Shown piece by piece: positions 9,021-18,105 of a DNA stretch of 64,000 nt. Every line of letters starts with the position of its first letter. Position 1 is the first letter of the stretch. The DNA is from Chitinophagaceae bacterium. Lineage in GTDB: Bacteria; Bacteroidota; Bacteroidia; Chitinophagales; Chitinophagaceae. Under the pieces are notes generated by a model. It was not told where the DNA came from. It ran no database searches and saw only the letters and a program-made list of their open reading frames with translations. A program made the position numbers and the translations under genes. The stretch is taken from positions 930,001 through 994,000 of the forward strand of contig JADKAJ010000002.1 in NCBI GenBank assembly GCA_016719165.1, written 5' to 3'.

Positions 9021-9605
9021 ATGTTTAATTTGATCTTATTTGGCCCTCCGGGAAGCGGAAAAGGAACTCAATCGGATAAACTGGTTGAAAAATATGGGTT
9101 GAAGCACCTTTCTACCGGCAATTTGTTGCGGCAGGAAATAGCGGACAAAACACCGCTGGGTATTGAAGCTAAAAGTTTTATGGATAAAGGCCAATTAGTG
9201 CCCGATGAAGTGGTAATTGGCATGGTGGACTCTTATTTTGATCAGCATAAGGGTGCCAAAGGATTTTTATTTGATGGTTTCCCCCGTACAGTGGCGCAGG
9301 CGGTAGCGTTGGATAAATTGCTTGATTTAAAAAATACAAGCATAGCTTCGGTATTGGCACTGGAAGTAAGCGAGGAAGAATTAGTGAAAAGATTGCTGAA
9401 CCGCGGCAAAACTTCTGGAAGGAGTGATGACACCAATGAAGAAGTGATCAGGAAGCGGTTTGCAGTGTATATTAATGAGACAACACCGGTAGCGGAGCAT
9501 TACAAAAAAGCAAAGAAATTTATAGCTATAAAAGGTGAAGGCAGTGTAAACGAAATTTTTAGTGCTTTATGTAAATCGATAGATAAGAAAATGGACAGGG
9601 ATTAG
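9021..9605 (+). CDS. adk: Adenylate kinase
   Basis: Interconverts ATP+AMP and 2 ADP. P-loop GPPGSGKGTQ at residues 8-17, AMP-site STGNLLRQE, FDGFPRT, and a short lid region (RGKTSGRSDD) lacking the long zinc-binding insert, which accounts for 194 residues. In-frame TTG (9009) and ATG (9015) precede ATG 9021, but family members start MFNLILFGPPGSGKG, so 9021 is chosen. Single-gene transcript, converging with the rhomboid-like gene 9 bp beyond its stop. Confidence 0.96.
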   Translation: MFNLILFGPPGSGKGTQSDKLVEKYGLKHLSTGNLLRQEIADKTPLGIEAKSFMDKGQLVPDEVVIGMVDSYFDQHKGAKGFLFDGFPRTVAQAVALDKLLDLKNTSIASVLALEVSEEELVKRLLNRGKTSGRSDDTNEEVIRKRFAVYINETTPVAEHYKKAKKFIAIKGEGSVNEIFSALCKSIDKKMDRD

Positions 9606-9614
9606 CCTGCATTC

Positions 9615-10547
9615 TTATACTTCATCTTCACTTGCCCTTTTTAATAAATCTTTTTCTTCAGCTGTCAGGGAGTTGTATCCTTTCTGGTTTATCTTATCCA
9701 GGATATCATCAATTCGCTGCTGGGTTACATTCGGCGTTCTTTTATAAGGGTCTGAGGAGGACTTATAAAATAATTGTTCTTTAATACTCTTTTGTCCCCG
9801 CCGGGGCTTATCCGGGTTAAAGAGATTGTTTACCCAATCAAAGAAGTTGCTCATCCAATCACTCCAATCGTATCCACGCCGGATCAGCCAGATAAATAAA
9901 AAGCCCATAAATGCACCTGCTACTTGCGGCATATAGGCTTCCACGCTGTAATAAGGAACGGTGGCAATTGAAATGACCAGGTAAAAAGCTGTGAGTATCC
10001 ATAACGGGAAGCCTCCGTTTAACATAGGAAAGATCCTGTATCCCGGGGAAACCATGGTGGTAGCAACGGCAATAGCCGTAATGCTTGCTGAAGCTCCAAA
10101 ATAAACAGCATTTGCAGGGGTCTGTGCCGCAGGTAAAAGATTAACGGCGATAAGAAAAGCAATAGCCCCGGCCAATCCGCCATAGATGAATAAGGGAATA
10201 ATTTTCCTGTTGCCTGTCAGGTCCTGCATGATGTAACCAAAAGTCCAGAGCCAGAGCATATTCGCCAGTGTCATCCAGATTCCTACATGGGTAAACATGG
10301 CGGTGAGAATGGTCCATGGCCGTGAGGCAAAATTATTCATGTCAGCCGGAAGGACAACCCATTTCAATGCTTCGTTAGAAAAGCGGGAAGCGACGATAGC
10401 TTCCTCCCGGAATAAAAAGTAATAAAACACTTTGATGAGTGCCAGGGTAATAAATACAACAAGATTAATAATGATCAGCCTTGTCAGTGTATTATCACTT
10501 TGTCCCAGCGAAATTCGTTGTTTGTATTGCTTTTCGGTAAAAGGCAT
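9615..10547 (-). CDS. Rhomboid-like membrane protein, probably inactive
   Basis: 310 residues with six predicted membrane helices and a soluble C-terminal tail with a helical motif (IDDILDKINQKGYNSLTAEE), as often seen in Bacteroidota rhomboids. GASASITA keeps the nucleophile-type Ser (153), but the helix that should bear the catalytic His reads MPQVAGAFMGF (Gln208) where active family members have AHLGG. The HxxxN oxyanion motif is also degenerate (TLANMLWLW). It follows the intact rhomboid gene in an apparent operon (106 bp gap). It may be a pseudoprotease that binds clients or assists the neighbour. Confidence 0.85.
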   Translation of the reverse strand: MPFTEKQYKQRISLGQSDNTLTRLIIINLVVFITLALIKVFYYFLFREEAIVASRFSNEALKWVVLPADMNNFASRPWTILTAMFTHVGIWMTLANMLWLWTFGYIMQDLTGNRKIIPLFIYGGLAGAIAFLIAVNLLPAAQTPANAVYFGASASITAIAVATTMVSPGYRIFPMLNGGFPLWILTAFYLVISIATVPYYSVEAYMPQVAGAFMGFLFIWLIRRGYDWSDWMSNFFDWVNNLFNPDKPRRGQKSIKEQLFYKSSSDPYKRTPNVTQQRIDDILDKINQKGYNSLTAEEKDLLKRASEDEV

Positions 10548-10653
10548 ATCTCACTTTATCAGGTTGCAAATGTAGGCTAAGTGTTCAAAGGAGAGAAGAA
10601 TACAAAGATGTCTTTGTTTTGAAAGGGATCTCTTTGACCTTTTATACACTTCT

Positions 10654-11397
10654 TTAATACAACGATCTGCGGTTAGTTTTGTTCCAGTAGAGAACAATAA
10701 AAAAGCCGGTAACAGCACCACCCAGGTGGGCAAAATGGGCAATATTATCACCACTGATGCGGGCCACTCCCCCAAAAAGGTCAATAGCAGCTAACCCGAG
10801 CATAGCCCATTTGGCTTTAACCGGGAAGGGGATAAACATGATATACAGCTCCGTATTGGGAAATAAATAAGCAAAGGCCATCATCACACCCATTACAGCA
10901 CCCGATGCACCCAGTGCCGGGGCAGCAGCTCCGAGGTGTGATTTTACAGCTTCAATATCATTTTCGTTAAAGGCCTGCAGCAGTTGTTCGCAGCGGAAAT
11001 ATTGCATACCTAAATGCAGGGCGGCTGCACCTAAGCCACAAGCCAGGTAAAAAAACAGGAATCTCTTTCCGCCCCATACATTTTCAAGCACTCTTCCAAA
11101 CATCCATAGTGTAAACATATTAAACAGGATATGAAACAACATTGGAGGTGGCGCATGAGAAAACATATGCGTTACGATCTGGTACGGTTGAAATTGCTGG
11201 GAAGCATCGAGGGCACCGGACTGAACAAGCAGGTCATGCAATTTATCCGGCATCAGCGGCCATAGCATAAATCGTTCTGTAATGGCAAATTGATTAGCCA
11301 GTAAGATCTGTGCCAGGTAAACCAGCACATTAATGATGATCAGATTTTTAACAATGGGCGGAAAGCCATCAGGCCGGGTGTATCGAAAATCACTCAT
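10654..11397 (-). CDS. Rhomboid family intramembrane serine protease
   Basis: 247 residues, six helices. Catalytic Ser165 in GASGAVMG, His224 in HFAHLGGAVTG, and oxyanion His89/Asn93 in FHILFN are all present. Cleaves transmembrane segments within the inner membrane; substrates unknown. An insertion of about 40 residues between helices (CEQLLQAFNENDIEAVKSH) is typical of Bacteroidota members. First gene of the pair with the His-less paralogue; the TAnnTTTG box lies only 4 bp before the ATG. Confidence 0.93.
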   Translation of the reverse strand: MSDFRYTRPDGFPPIVKNLIIINVLVYLAQILLANQFAITERFMLWPLMPDKLHDLLVQSGALDASQQFQPYQIVTHMFSHAPPPMLFHILFNMFTLWMFGRVLENVWGGKRFLFFYLACGLGAAALHLGMQYFRCEQLLQAFNENDIEAVKSHLGAAAPALGASGAVMGVMMAFAYLFPNTELYIMFIPFPVKAKWAMLGLAAIDLFGGVARISGDNIAHFAHLGGAVTGFFIVLYWNKTNRRSLY

Positions 11398-11401
11398 TGG
11401 G

Positions 11402-11409
11402 CAAAAATA
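11402..11409 (-). promoter_or_regulatory. -7 box abutting the rhomboid start
   Basis: Minus-strand TATTTTTG, exact TAnnTTTG, ends 4 bp before the ATG, so transcription should begin at or next to the start codon (leaderless). Confidence 0.45.
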
Positions 11410-11552
11410 AGTTTTATTGTATGGCTTTGTGCTGGTTGCCTGTAATCAATAGTAAATCTTTATTTAAAATATAGCCGGTAGTTATTTTCCCTTTGCTATT
11501 TGTAAAGGAACTGTGGATGAATTCTCATTGTTTTTAAATAATTTTATTACTG

Positions 11553-11978
11553 ATGCATAAATCAATAATAGTTTTGTTGTTCCTTATGCTTTACATGCCG
11601 TGCCGTGCCCAAGACACATTAACGGCATTTACTAAGCAGCTTTCTTATCGCTGGCCTTCCTGGCGGTTGGATGGAAAAAAGATACATCTAAGTAAACTGG
11701 GTTTCGAGATTCTCAAAGTGGAAGCGGCTGTGCCCTGGTATCAAAAATCAAAAAATAATGAAACAAAGGCTTACCTGGCCATGGGAAGTGCAGCAATCTT
11801 AGCCATTCTTGGCAGCCCCGAAACCGATATAACCAGCCCCCGTTTTGGAAAAAATAATCTGGGGTACTCCATCGGATCTTTAGTAGCTGGCGGAGTAAGT
11901 ATATTTTTCTATAGCCGAGCCAGAAAGTTTCTGAAAAAAGCTGTACGAATTTATAATGAAAAGCGTTTAATTTATTAG
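11553..11978 (+). CDS. Hypothetical exported protein
   Basis: 141 residues with a signal peptide ending about CRAQ, then a basic, partly amphipathic chain and a later hydrophobic stretch (YSIGSLVAGGVSIFFYSRA), perhaps a membrane contact. No family recognised. It overlaps the 3' end of rlmD by 4 bp, convergently. Confidence 0.65.
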   Translation: MHKSIIVLLFLMLYMPCRAQDTLTAFTKQLSYRWPSWRLDGKKIHLSKLGFEILKVEAAVPWYQKSKNNETKAYLAMGSAAILAILGSPETDITSPRFGKNNLGYSIGSLVAGGVSIFFYSRARKFLKKAVRIYNEKRLIY

Positions 11979-13384
11979 GCTTTCAATTTCAACTGCACCA
12001 CATTCTCGATATGATGTGTATGCGGAAACATATCAACCGGCTGCACTCTGGTCACTGCATATTTTTCATCCAGTAAATTCAGGTCCCTTGCTTGTGTAGC
12101 CGGGTTACAACTTACATATACTACAACAGGTGCGGCTATATCGAGGATCTTTTGTACCAGTTTTTCATGCATACCAGCCCTTGGCGGGTCCGTAATGATT
12201 ACATCGGGTCGTCCGTGTGCAGCAAAGAACTCATCGTTGCAAATATCAATCACATCACCGGCGAAAAAAGAAGTTGAGTCCAGCTTATTCAACATTGCAT
12301 TTTCTTTAGCATCTTCAATAGCTGCTTCAATCATCTCCACACCAATGATCTTTTTTGCTTTTTCGCTTACAAAAATGCCAATGCTGCCGGTGCCGCAGTA
12401 CAGGTCGTATACTGTTTCATGGCCTGTCAGTTCAGCAAAATCCCTGGTAACCTTATATAGTTGTTCAGCCTGTTTGGTATTTGTCTGAAAGAAAGATTTA
12501 GGCCCGATCTTGAACTGAAAATCTTCAAGCTTTTCTATCACATAGCCTTTGCCATGCCAGGTAACTGGCTCCAGGTCATATAAACTGTCGTTCCATTTTG
12601 TATTGATGGTGTACAATAAAGTTGTAATAGCAGGGAATAGCTCCATTACATATTCCATCAGCTTGTTGATCTTTTCTTCATCATTTTCTGCCACTACAAT
12701 ATTCACCATCAGTTCCCCGGTGGTACAAAGCCTCACCTGCATGGTTCGTAAAAAGCCAACATGATTCCGGATATCATAAAAAGGCCAGCCATTGCTTTTG
12801 GCAAATGCTTTAACGGCCAGTCGTATTGCATTGGTTGGTTCTGCCTGCAGATAACATTGTTCAATATCCACCACTTTATCAAAAAAACCTTTGGCATGAA
12901 AACCGGCTACATCCTGCTGCCCGTTAATGGTTTCGTCAGCAATCTCTTCTTTCAATAAAAATCGCTTATTACCAAATGTGTACTCGATCTTATTGCGGTA
13001 GTATTTTGTCTCTGCTCCGCCAATGATTGGTTGAATGGGGGGCAGGGGTATTTTACCTATCCGTTGCAACACATCGCCTACCTGTTTGCTTTTATATTGC
13101 AACTGCTTTTCATACGGTAGCATCTGCCACTGGCAGCCACCGCAAACACCGAAATGGGAGCAAAAGGGAGTAACTCTTTCACCGGAATAGGAATGGAATT
13201 GCAAGGGGACTCCTTCTGCCCAGTCTTTTTTATTTTTCAACAGGCGTACATCCACTACATCACCCGGTACCACATTCTCTATAAAGATCACTTTGCCTTC
13301 TACCCGGGACAGGCATTTGCCTTCAGCAGCGTAGTCCTCCACCAGGATTTTCTCCAGTACTATGTTTTTCTTTTTTTTTCTCAC
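11975..13384 (-). CDS. rlmD: 23S rRNA (uracil-C5)-methyltransferase, RlmD/RumA type
   Basis: 469 residues. N-terminal TRAM RNA-binding domain (about 1-65), then the iron-sulfur cluster Cys set C75-x5-C81-x2-C84 (FGVCGGCQWQ) with a fourth Cys in DIEQCYLQAE. The SAM-binding motif is VYDLYCGTGSIGIF and the catalytic nucleophile Cys lies in VSCNPATQARD. Methylates C5 of a specific uridine in 23S rRNA; RlmD versus another RumA-like target cannot be fixed from sequence alone. The start is GTG at 13384, 4 bp after a TATATTTG box. Confidence 0.9.
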   Translation of the reverse strand: MRKKKKNIVLEKILVEDYAAEGKCLSRVEGKVIFIENVVPGDVVDVRLLKNKKDWAEGVPLQFHSYSGERVTPFCSHFGVCGGCQWQMLPYEKQLQYKSKQVGDVLQRIGKIPLPPIQPIIGGAETKYYRNKIEYTFGNKRFLLKEEIADETINGQQDVAGFHAKGFFDKVVDIEQCYLQAEPTNAIRLAVKAFAKSNGWPFYDIRNHVGFLRTMQVRLCTTGELMVNIVVAENDEEKINKLMEYVMELFPAITTLLYTINTKWNDSLYDLEPVTWHGKGYVIEKLEDFQFKIGPKSFFQTNTKQAEQLYKVTRDFAELTGHETVYDLYCGTGSIGIFVSEKAKKIIGVEMIEAAIEDAKENAMLNKLDSTSFFAGDVIDICNDEFFAAHGRPDVIITDPPRAGMHEKLVQKILDIAAPVVVYVSCNPATQARDLNLLDEKYAVTRVQPVDMFPHTHHIENVVQLKLKA

Positions 13385-13388
13385 GCCG

Positions 13389-13396
13389 CAAATATA
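13389..13396 (-). promoter_or_regulatory. -7 box abutting the rlmD start
   Basis: Minus-strand TATATTTG, exact TAnnTTTG, 4 bp ahead of the GTG start; suggests a leaderless transcript. Confidence 0.45.
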
Positions 13397-13566
13397 CCTT
13401 AACCCGGCCTACCGGCAGGCAGGCTATATGGCGGGATTATCCCTGCACTATTTCCTTACGTGTAAAGCAACGGTTTTCATTGCCAACACTTCTTTAACAG
13501 AGTTTTCCTGTCAGGGCTTCAATGGCTGGAGCTTTTTAAATAACTTTACGGGATTCATTCTGACTT

Positions 13567-15000
13567 ATGAAACGATTTACATTTTTACTGTTTTTACTAT
13601 CATCACTTGCGGCAACTGCCCAGACCGGTTACGATATTAAGGTTACGTTCAAACCTTTTAAGAACCAATACATCTACCTGGGTCATTATTTTGGCAAGAC
13701 TTATCCCATTATTGATTCTGCCAAACTGGATAATAACAGTGTGGCCATTTTTAAAGGGAATAAAAAATTACCTGGTGGCATTTACCTGGTGGGTTATCCC
13801 AATAAGGCAGGTTTTTTTGAGATACTGGTTGATAAACAACAACAGTTCTCTATTAAAGCAGATACAGCTACTTTGTCAAAAGGGGCACAGTTTGAAAATT
13901 CACCTGACAATGTCCTGTTTGTCAATTACCAGCAATATATGTCGGAAAAAGGAAAGAAAATTGCAGCCCTTCAACAACAACTGAAGACGGCAGCCGGTAA
14001 AACAGACTCAACTAAAATAACAGATGAATTAGCCAACGAGGATAAAGCGGTAACCACTTACAGGGAGGATATCATAAAGAAGAATCCCGCAGCCATGCTC
14101 AGCACATTATTGGTTACAATGCGGGAACCTGAACTTACCGGGGCCTTAAAGAATCCGGCCAATAAAGAAGATTCGGTATTAGCTTATAATTTTTATAAAA
14201 GCCATTATTGGGACGGCGTGAACTTCTGGGATGGGCGATTGGCATACACTCCTTTTTTTGAAGATAAGATCGATAAATATTTTTCGCAGCTGGTTGTTCC
14301 CAATCCTGATTCAGTGATCAAAGAAATTGATTGGATGCTGGGTTATGCCAGTATCAACGAAGAAATGAACCGTTTCCTCCTGATAAAATTTGTAAACCGC
14401 TACCTGAATCAGAAATACATGTGGGAAGATGCCGTCTTTGTTCATTTGTTTGAAAAATATTTTTCGCAAAAAACATATTCCTGGCTGAATGAAACAGGTA
14501 AAAAAACAATTACAGACAGGGCTTATAGTTTGATGGCCAATATCCTTGGCACACCAGCCTCTGATGTTGAATTACCTGATCCGAATGGTACACCCGTTTC
14601 CCTGTATGCCCTGCAGGCTGAGTTTACTATTGTAGCTTTCTGGGACCCTACTTGTGGTCATTGTAAAGAAGTGCTGCCAAAACTGGATTCTTTTTACAGA
14701 GCTAAGTGGAAAGCCGACGGGTTGAAGATGTATGCAGTGGCCAAAGAAACGGATGGCACTAAAAAAGACTGGCTCAATTTTATCAGTGATAATAAACTGC
14801 AGGAATGGAGTCATGTTTATTATTCCAAAGAAGCAGACAAGGCCAGGACAGACAATGGTATTCCCGGCTATTCACAGCTATACGATGTACAGTCGTTTCC
14901 TACTTTATATTTGCTGGACAAAGAAAAACGGATCATTGCAAAAAAACTGACCTACCAGCAACTGGATGAAATAGTACAATTAAAGAAGAAAGGACAATAG
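13567..15000 (+). CDS. Exported TlpA-like thioredoxin-fold protein (DUF4369/DUF5106 type)
   Basis: Signal peptide MKRFTFLLFLLSSLAATAQ, a DUF4369-like beta domain (about 20-120), a helical DUF5106-like middle, and a C-terminal thioredoxin fold with redox motif CGHC in FWDPTCGHCKEVLP (about 360) and the cis-Pro SFPTLYL. A periplasmic thiol-disulfide oxidoreductase typical of Bacteroidota; partner unknown. It is followed 23 bp downstream by a SurA-like PPIase, so the pair probably serves folding of exported proteins. A weak TAACTTTA box lies about 20 bp upstream. Confidence 0.88.
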   Translation: MKRFTFLLFLLSSLAATAQTGYDIKVTFKPFKNQYIYLGHYFGKTYPIIDSAKLDNNSVAIFKGNKKLPGGIYLVGYPNKAGFFEILVDKQQQFSIKADTATLSKGAQFENSPDNVLFVNYQQYMSEKGKKIAALQQQLKTAAGKTDSTKITDELANEDKAVTTYREDIIKKNPAAMLSTLLVTMREPELTGALKNPANKEDSVLAYNFYKSHYWDGVNFWDGRLAYTPFFEDKIDKYFSQLVVPNPDSVIKEIDWMLGYASINEEMNRFLLIKFVNRYLNQKYMWEDAVFVHLFEKYFSQKTYSWLNETGKKTITDRAYSLMANILGTPASDVELPDPNGTPVSLYALQAEFTIVAFWDPTCGHCKEVLPKLDSFYRAKWKADGLKMYAVAKETDGTKKDWLNFISDNKLQEWSHVYYSKEADKARTDNGIPGYSQLYDVQSFPTLYLLDKEKRIIAKKLTYQQLDEIVQLKKKGQ

Positions 15001-15023
15001 CAACGCTTAAAATCAAATCCTTT

Positions 15024-16970
15024 ATGAACAGAAAATTCATTTTCCTGATCATTGCCTGCGGCAATATGATTGCCGCTTCAGCTCAAACTTTGTTCACCTA
15101 TGGCAACTATGCCGCCGATGCCAAAGATTTTCTCAGGGCCTATAATAAAAACAATAGTGCCGCTGTAACAAACAAGGCAAAATCTATCAGCGATTATCTT
15201 GACTTGTATATCAAATCAAAATTAAAAGTGCGGGAAGCGTATGACAGGGGGTATGATACACTGCCAAATATTAGAATGGAAGTGGAGAATCTCCGGGCGC
15301 AGATTGCTGAGAATTACATGACAGATCCCGAGATCATGAACCGCCTGGAAAAGGAGGCTTTTCAGCGTAGCCAGAAGGATATACGGACCGCCCATATTTT
15401 TATCGCTTTCAAAAATGGTTCAGGATTTGTTGATACACTGGCTGCCCAGAAGAAAAGAGATGAGATTATCCAAAAACTTCAGAAAGGGGAAGATTTTTTA
15501 TTGTTGGCCAAACAATTTTCTGATGACCCCAATGCTAAATTGAATAATGGAGAACTGGAGTATATTACTGTTTTTACACTTCCGTATGAGTTTGAGAATG
15601 CCGTTTACAACACCCCTGCAGGTAAGTACTCATCACCAGTTCGGTCCAAAATTGGTTACCATATTTTCAAGAATCTTGGTGAAAGAAAATCAGCTGGTAA
15701 AATGAAAGCCCAGCAGATATTGCTGGCTACTCCTCCCGGGGCTGATGAAGCAACAAAAAAGCAGCTGGCCAATCTTGCTGATTCCCTGTATAAAAGATTG
15801 CTGGCAGGGGATGAATTTGGTCAGCTGGCCAAATCATTCAGCAATGATTATATCAGTGCTGCTAATAATGGTACTATGCCGGATATAGGGGTGGGCCAGT
15901 ATGATGCGGTTTTTGAAAAAGTAATATGGTCTTTGGCGAAGGATGGTGCTTTTAGTAAACCATTTCAAACATCACATGGATGGCATATTATAAAAAGGAT
16001 AGCAGTTAAACCTACGGTTACTGATCCGGGCAACAAAGATTTCAAACAGGAACTGCAACAAAAAATAATGGCCGATTCCCGGTGGAGAGCTTCAAAAGAT
16101 TTTGTGTATAAGCAAGTGACAGAGAAAGCCGGGGTCAAAAAATTCATGTATGATGATGCAGCACTTTGGGCCCTGTCAGACAGCTTGCTCGACAGGAGGC
16201 CCATGAGGGAGATCGGACGTACCATTTCATCCGCCACCCCCTTGTTCTCCATTAGCAAAGTAGTGTATGATGCGGCTGCATGGATCAATTATGCAGGTAC
16301 TTATCGTTTCAGGCAGGATGGCACAGGTGCCAAGCCACATGAACAGGTTAGAGAGGAGTGGATGCAATATGCCATGTTTAATTATTACAAAAAACACCTG
16401 GAAGATTTTAATGAGGAATTTCGCAGCCAGATGGCAGAGTTCAAAGATGGAAATCTTTTCTTTGAAGTTATGCAGCAGGAAGTGTGGAATAAGGCACAGG
16501 CTGATACGGTTGCGTTGCTGGCTTTGTATAATAAAAATAAAAAGGAGTATACCTGGAAACAAAGTGCTGATGTGGTTATTTTCTTCTGCTCAGACCAGGC
16601 GATAGCTAAAACTGTTTACGATAAAGTAAAAGCCAATCCTGCAGAATGGAGAAAAGTGGTGGACATGTATTCTGAAAAAGTGCTGGCTGATTCAGCCCGG
16701 TATGAATGGAGCCAGATACCCAACCTCAATAAAATGTTACCCAGGGCAGGTATGATAACGACACCACTGTTAAACGCTACAGATAATACGGCCTCCTTTG
16801 CTTATATCGTTAACGCATATCCTCAAACCTCTCAACGCAGTTTTAATGAAGCAAAAGGGTTGGTGATAAATGATTACCAGGCTTTACTGGAGAAAGAGTG
16901 GGATGAGGCGTTGCGTAAGAAGTACCCGGTTGTGATCGATCAGAAAGTGTTGAGTGATATTTCAAAATAA
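15024..16970 (+). CDS. Exported parvulin-type peptidyl-prolyl isomerase (SurA/PpiD-like)
   Basis: 648 residues with a signal peptide ending AASAQ. Two PpiC rotamase repeats are visible: one around IRTAHIFIAF...GYHIFK (about 115-220) and one around KAQQILLATPP...GWHIIKRI (about 225-330). A long helical C-terminal region follows. Family members act as periplasmic chaperones/isomerases for outer-membrane proteins. Same strand and 23 bp after the thioredoxin-fold gene, hence a likely operon for envelope protein folding. Confidence 0.9.
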   Translation: MNRKFIFLIIACGNMIAASAQTLFTYGNYAADAKDFLRAYNKNNSAAVTNKAKSISDYLDLYIKSKLKVREAYDRGYDTLPNIRMEVENLRAQIAENYMTDPEIMNRLEKEAFQRSQKDIRTAHIFIAFKNGSGFVDTLAAQKKRDEIIQKLQKGEDFLLLAKQFSDDPNAKLNNGELEYITVFTLPYEFENAVYNTPAGKYSSPVRSKIGYHIFKNLGERKSAGKMKAQQILLATPPGADEATKKQLANLADSLYKRLLAGDEFGQLAKSFSNDYISAANNGTMPDIGVGQYDAVFEKVIWSLAKDGAFSKPFQTSHGWHIIKRIAVKPTVTDPGNKDFKQELQQKIMADSRWRASKDFVYKQVTEKAGVKKFMYDDAALWALSDSLLDRRPMREIGRTISSATPLFSISKVVYDAAAWINYAGTYRFRQDGTGAKPHEQVREEWMQYAMFNYYKKHLEDFNEEFRSQMAEFKDGNLFFEVMQQEVWNKAQADTVALLALYNKNKKEYTWKQSADVVIFFCSDQAIAKTVYDKVKANPAEWRKVVDMYSEKVLADSARYEWSQIPNLNKMLPRAGMITTPLLNATDNTASFAYIVNAYPQTSQRSFNEAKGLVINDYQALLEKEWDEALRKKYPVVIDQKVLSDISK

Positions 16971-16992
16971 AGTCCCGAACGCATAAAATACC

Positions 16993-17040
16993 GAAAGTCC
17001 GGGAACCCATTATTAATGAACGATGGTCTTCCGGACTTTC
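16993..17040. terminator. Inverted repeat between convergent genes
   Basis: GAAAGTCCGG (16993-17002) and CCGGACTTTC (17031-17040) pair perfectly. It sits between the PPIase stop and the metF stop and could end both transcripts; the loop is long and there is no strong T run. Confidence 0.5.
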
Positions 17041-17066
17041 TGTTTACTGGTCTTTATTGACTTGAT

Positions 17067-18017
17067 CTATAACTCTTTTACCACATTTGCCACTAATTGT
17101 GGTCTTCCTAACGTGTAATAATGTAAAACAGGGACACCTGCTTTTTTCAATTCTTTGGACTGCATCAGCAACCATTCGGCACCTACATGGGCCACTTCTT
17201 CATCTGTTTTACAACGAAGAACTTCACTAGAAAGGTCTGTTGGCAAATCGATATGAAATGTTTTAGGCAGTACTGTGAGTTGTTTTTTAGAGTAAATAGG
17301 TTTTAATCCGGGTATGATCGGAACGGTGATACCAGCATCCCGGCAGGATTTCACAAATGCATGAAACTTACTGTTATCAAAAAACATTTGTGTAATGATA
17401 TAATCAGCTCCCAGGTCAATTTTTTGTTTCAGGTATTGCAGGTCGGTCTCCATATTTGGCGCTTCAAAATGCTTTTCAGGATAGCCGGCCACACCAATAC
17501 AAAATTCAGTTTTATGTGTTCCTTTCAGCTCATCTTCCAGGTAAATGCCGGCGTTAAGATTAACAACCTGTTTCAGCAGGTCGCTGGCATATTTATGGCC
17601 ACCGGGTTCCGGTTCAAAAGCAGTTTCGTTTTTTGCCGCATCACCTCTCAGCACCAGTACATTATCAATGCCGAGATACCGAAGGTTGATCAGGGCATCT
17701 TCCGTATCATTGATACTGAATCCGCCACAGATAAGATGCGGTACGGTATCCACATTGTATTTATTCATAATAGCAGCGCAGATACTTTCTGTTCCCGGCC
17801 TTTTCCGGATCACCACTTTCTCAAAGGAGCCATCCACTCTCTTCTTAAATACATGTTCACTGCGGTGATAGGTCACATTGATAAAAGAGGGTTTGAACTC
17901 CATTAAAGGATCAAGATGCTTATACAGGGCTTCTATCCCTTTACCTTTCAGGGGAGGTAAAACTTCAAAGGAAATAAGGGTGTCTTTGGCCTGGGCTATA
18001 TGGTCGGTTACTTTCAT
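17067..18017 (-). CDS. metF: Methylenetetrahydrofolate reductase
   Basis: 316 residues, TIM-barrel flavoprotein of the MTHFR family. SFEVLPPLKGKG at the N-terminus (usual SFEFFPP), PHLICGGFS, NVLVLRGDAAK (usual ALRGD) and DYIITQMFFDN are the family signatures for FAD and folate binding. Reduces methylene-THF to methyl-THF for methionine synthesis, cytoplasmic. Full length for a bacterial enzyme. Divergent from lptB, with separate TAnnTTTG boxes for each in the 88-bp gap. Confidence 0.94.
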   Translation of the reverse strand: MKVTDHIAQAKDTLISFEVLPPLKGKGIEALYKHLDPLMEFKPSFINVTYHRSEHVFKKRVDGSFEKVVIRKRPGTESICAAIMNKYNVDTVPHLICGGFSINDTEDALINLRYLGIDNVLVLRGDAAKNETAFEPEPGGHKYASDLLKQVVNLNAGIYLEDELKGTHKTEFCIGVAGYPEKHFEAPNMETDLQYLKQKIDLGADYIITQMFFDNSKFHAFVKSCRDAGITVPIIPGLKPIYSKKQLTVLPKTFHIDLPTDLSSEVLRCKTDEEVAHVGAEWLLMQSKELKKAGVPVLHYYTLGRPQLVANVVKEL

Positions 18018-18024
18018 TGGGTTG

Positions 18025-18032
18025 CAAAACTA
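18025..18032 (-). promoter_or_regulatory. -7 box for metF
   Basis: Minus-strand TAGTTTTG, exact TAnnTTTG, 7 bp ahead of the ATG. Confidence 0.45.
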
Positions 18033-18071
18033 ATACAGCGGTGCCATATAGTAATGAAATCTTAAAATAGA

Positions 18072-18101
18072 GTTGAATCATTGCCCCAAGCCTTATTTTT
18101 G
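18072..18101 (+). promoter_or_regulatory. Promoter for lptB, leaderless arrangement
   Basis: GTTG (18072-18075), 18 bp, then TATTTTTG (18094-18101), close to TTTG-N19-TAnnTTTG. The box ends 4 bp before ATG 18106. Confidence 0.55.
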
Positions 18102-18105
18102 CCTT

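Noticed and set aside
10551..10784. ORF between the two rhomboid genes
   Set aside because: Overlaps the end of the active rhomboid in another frame; no start signal or domain.
13409..13425. CCGGCC/GGCAGGCAGG palindromic stretch upstream of rlmD as a mobile repeat
   Set aside because: Too short, and only one clear copy in the window.
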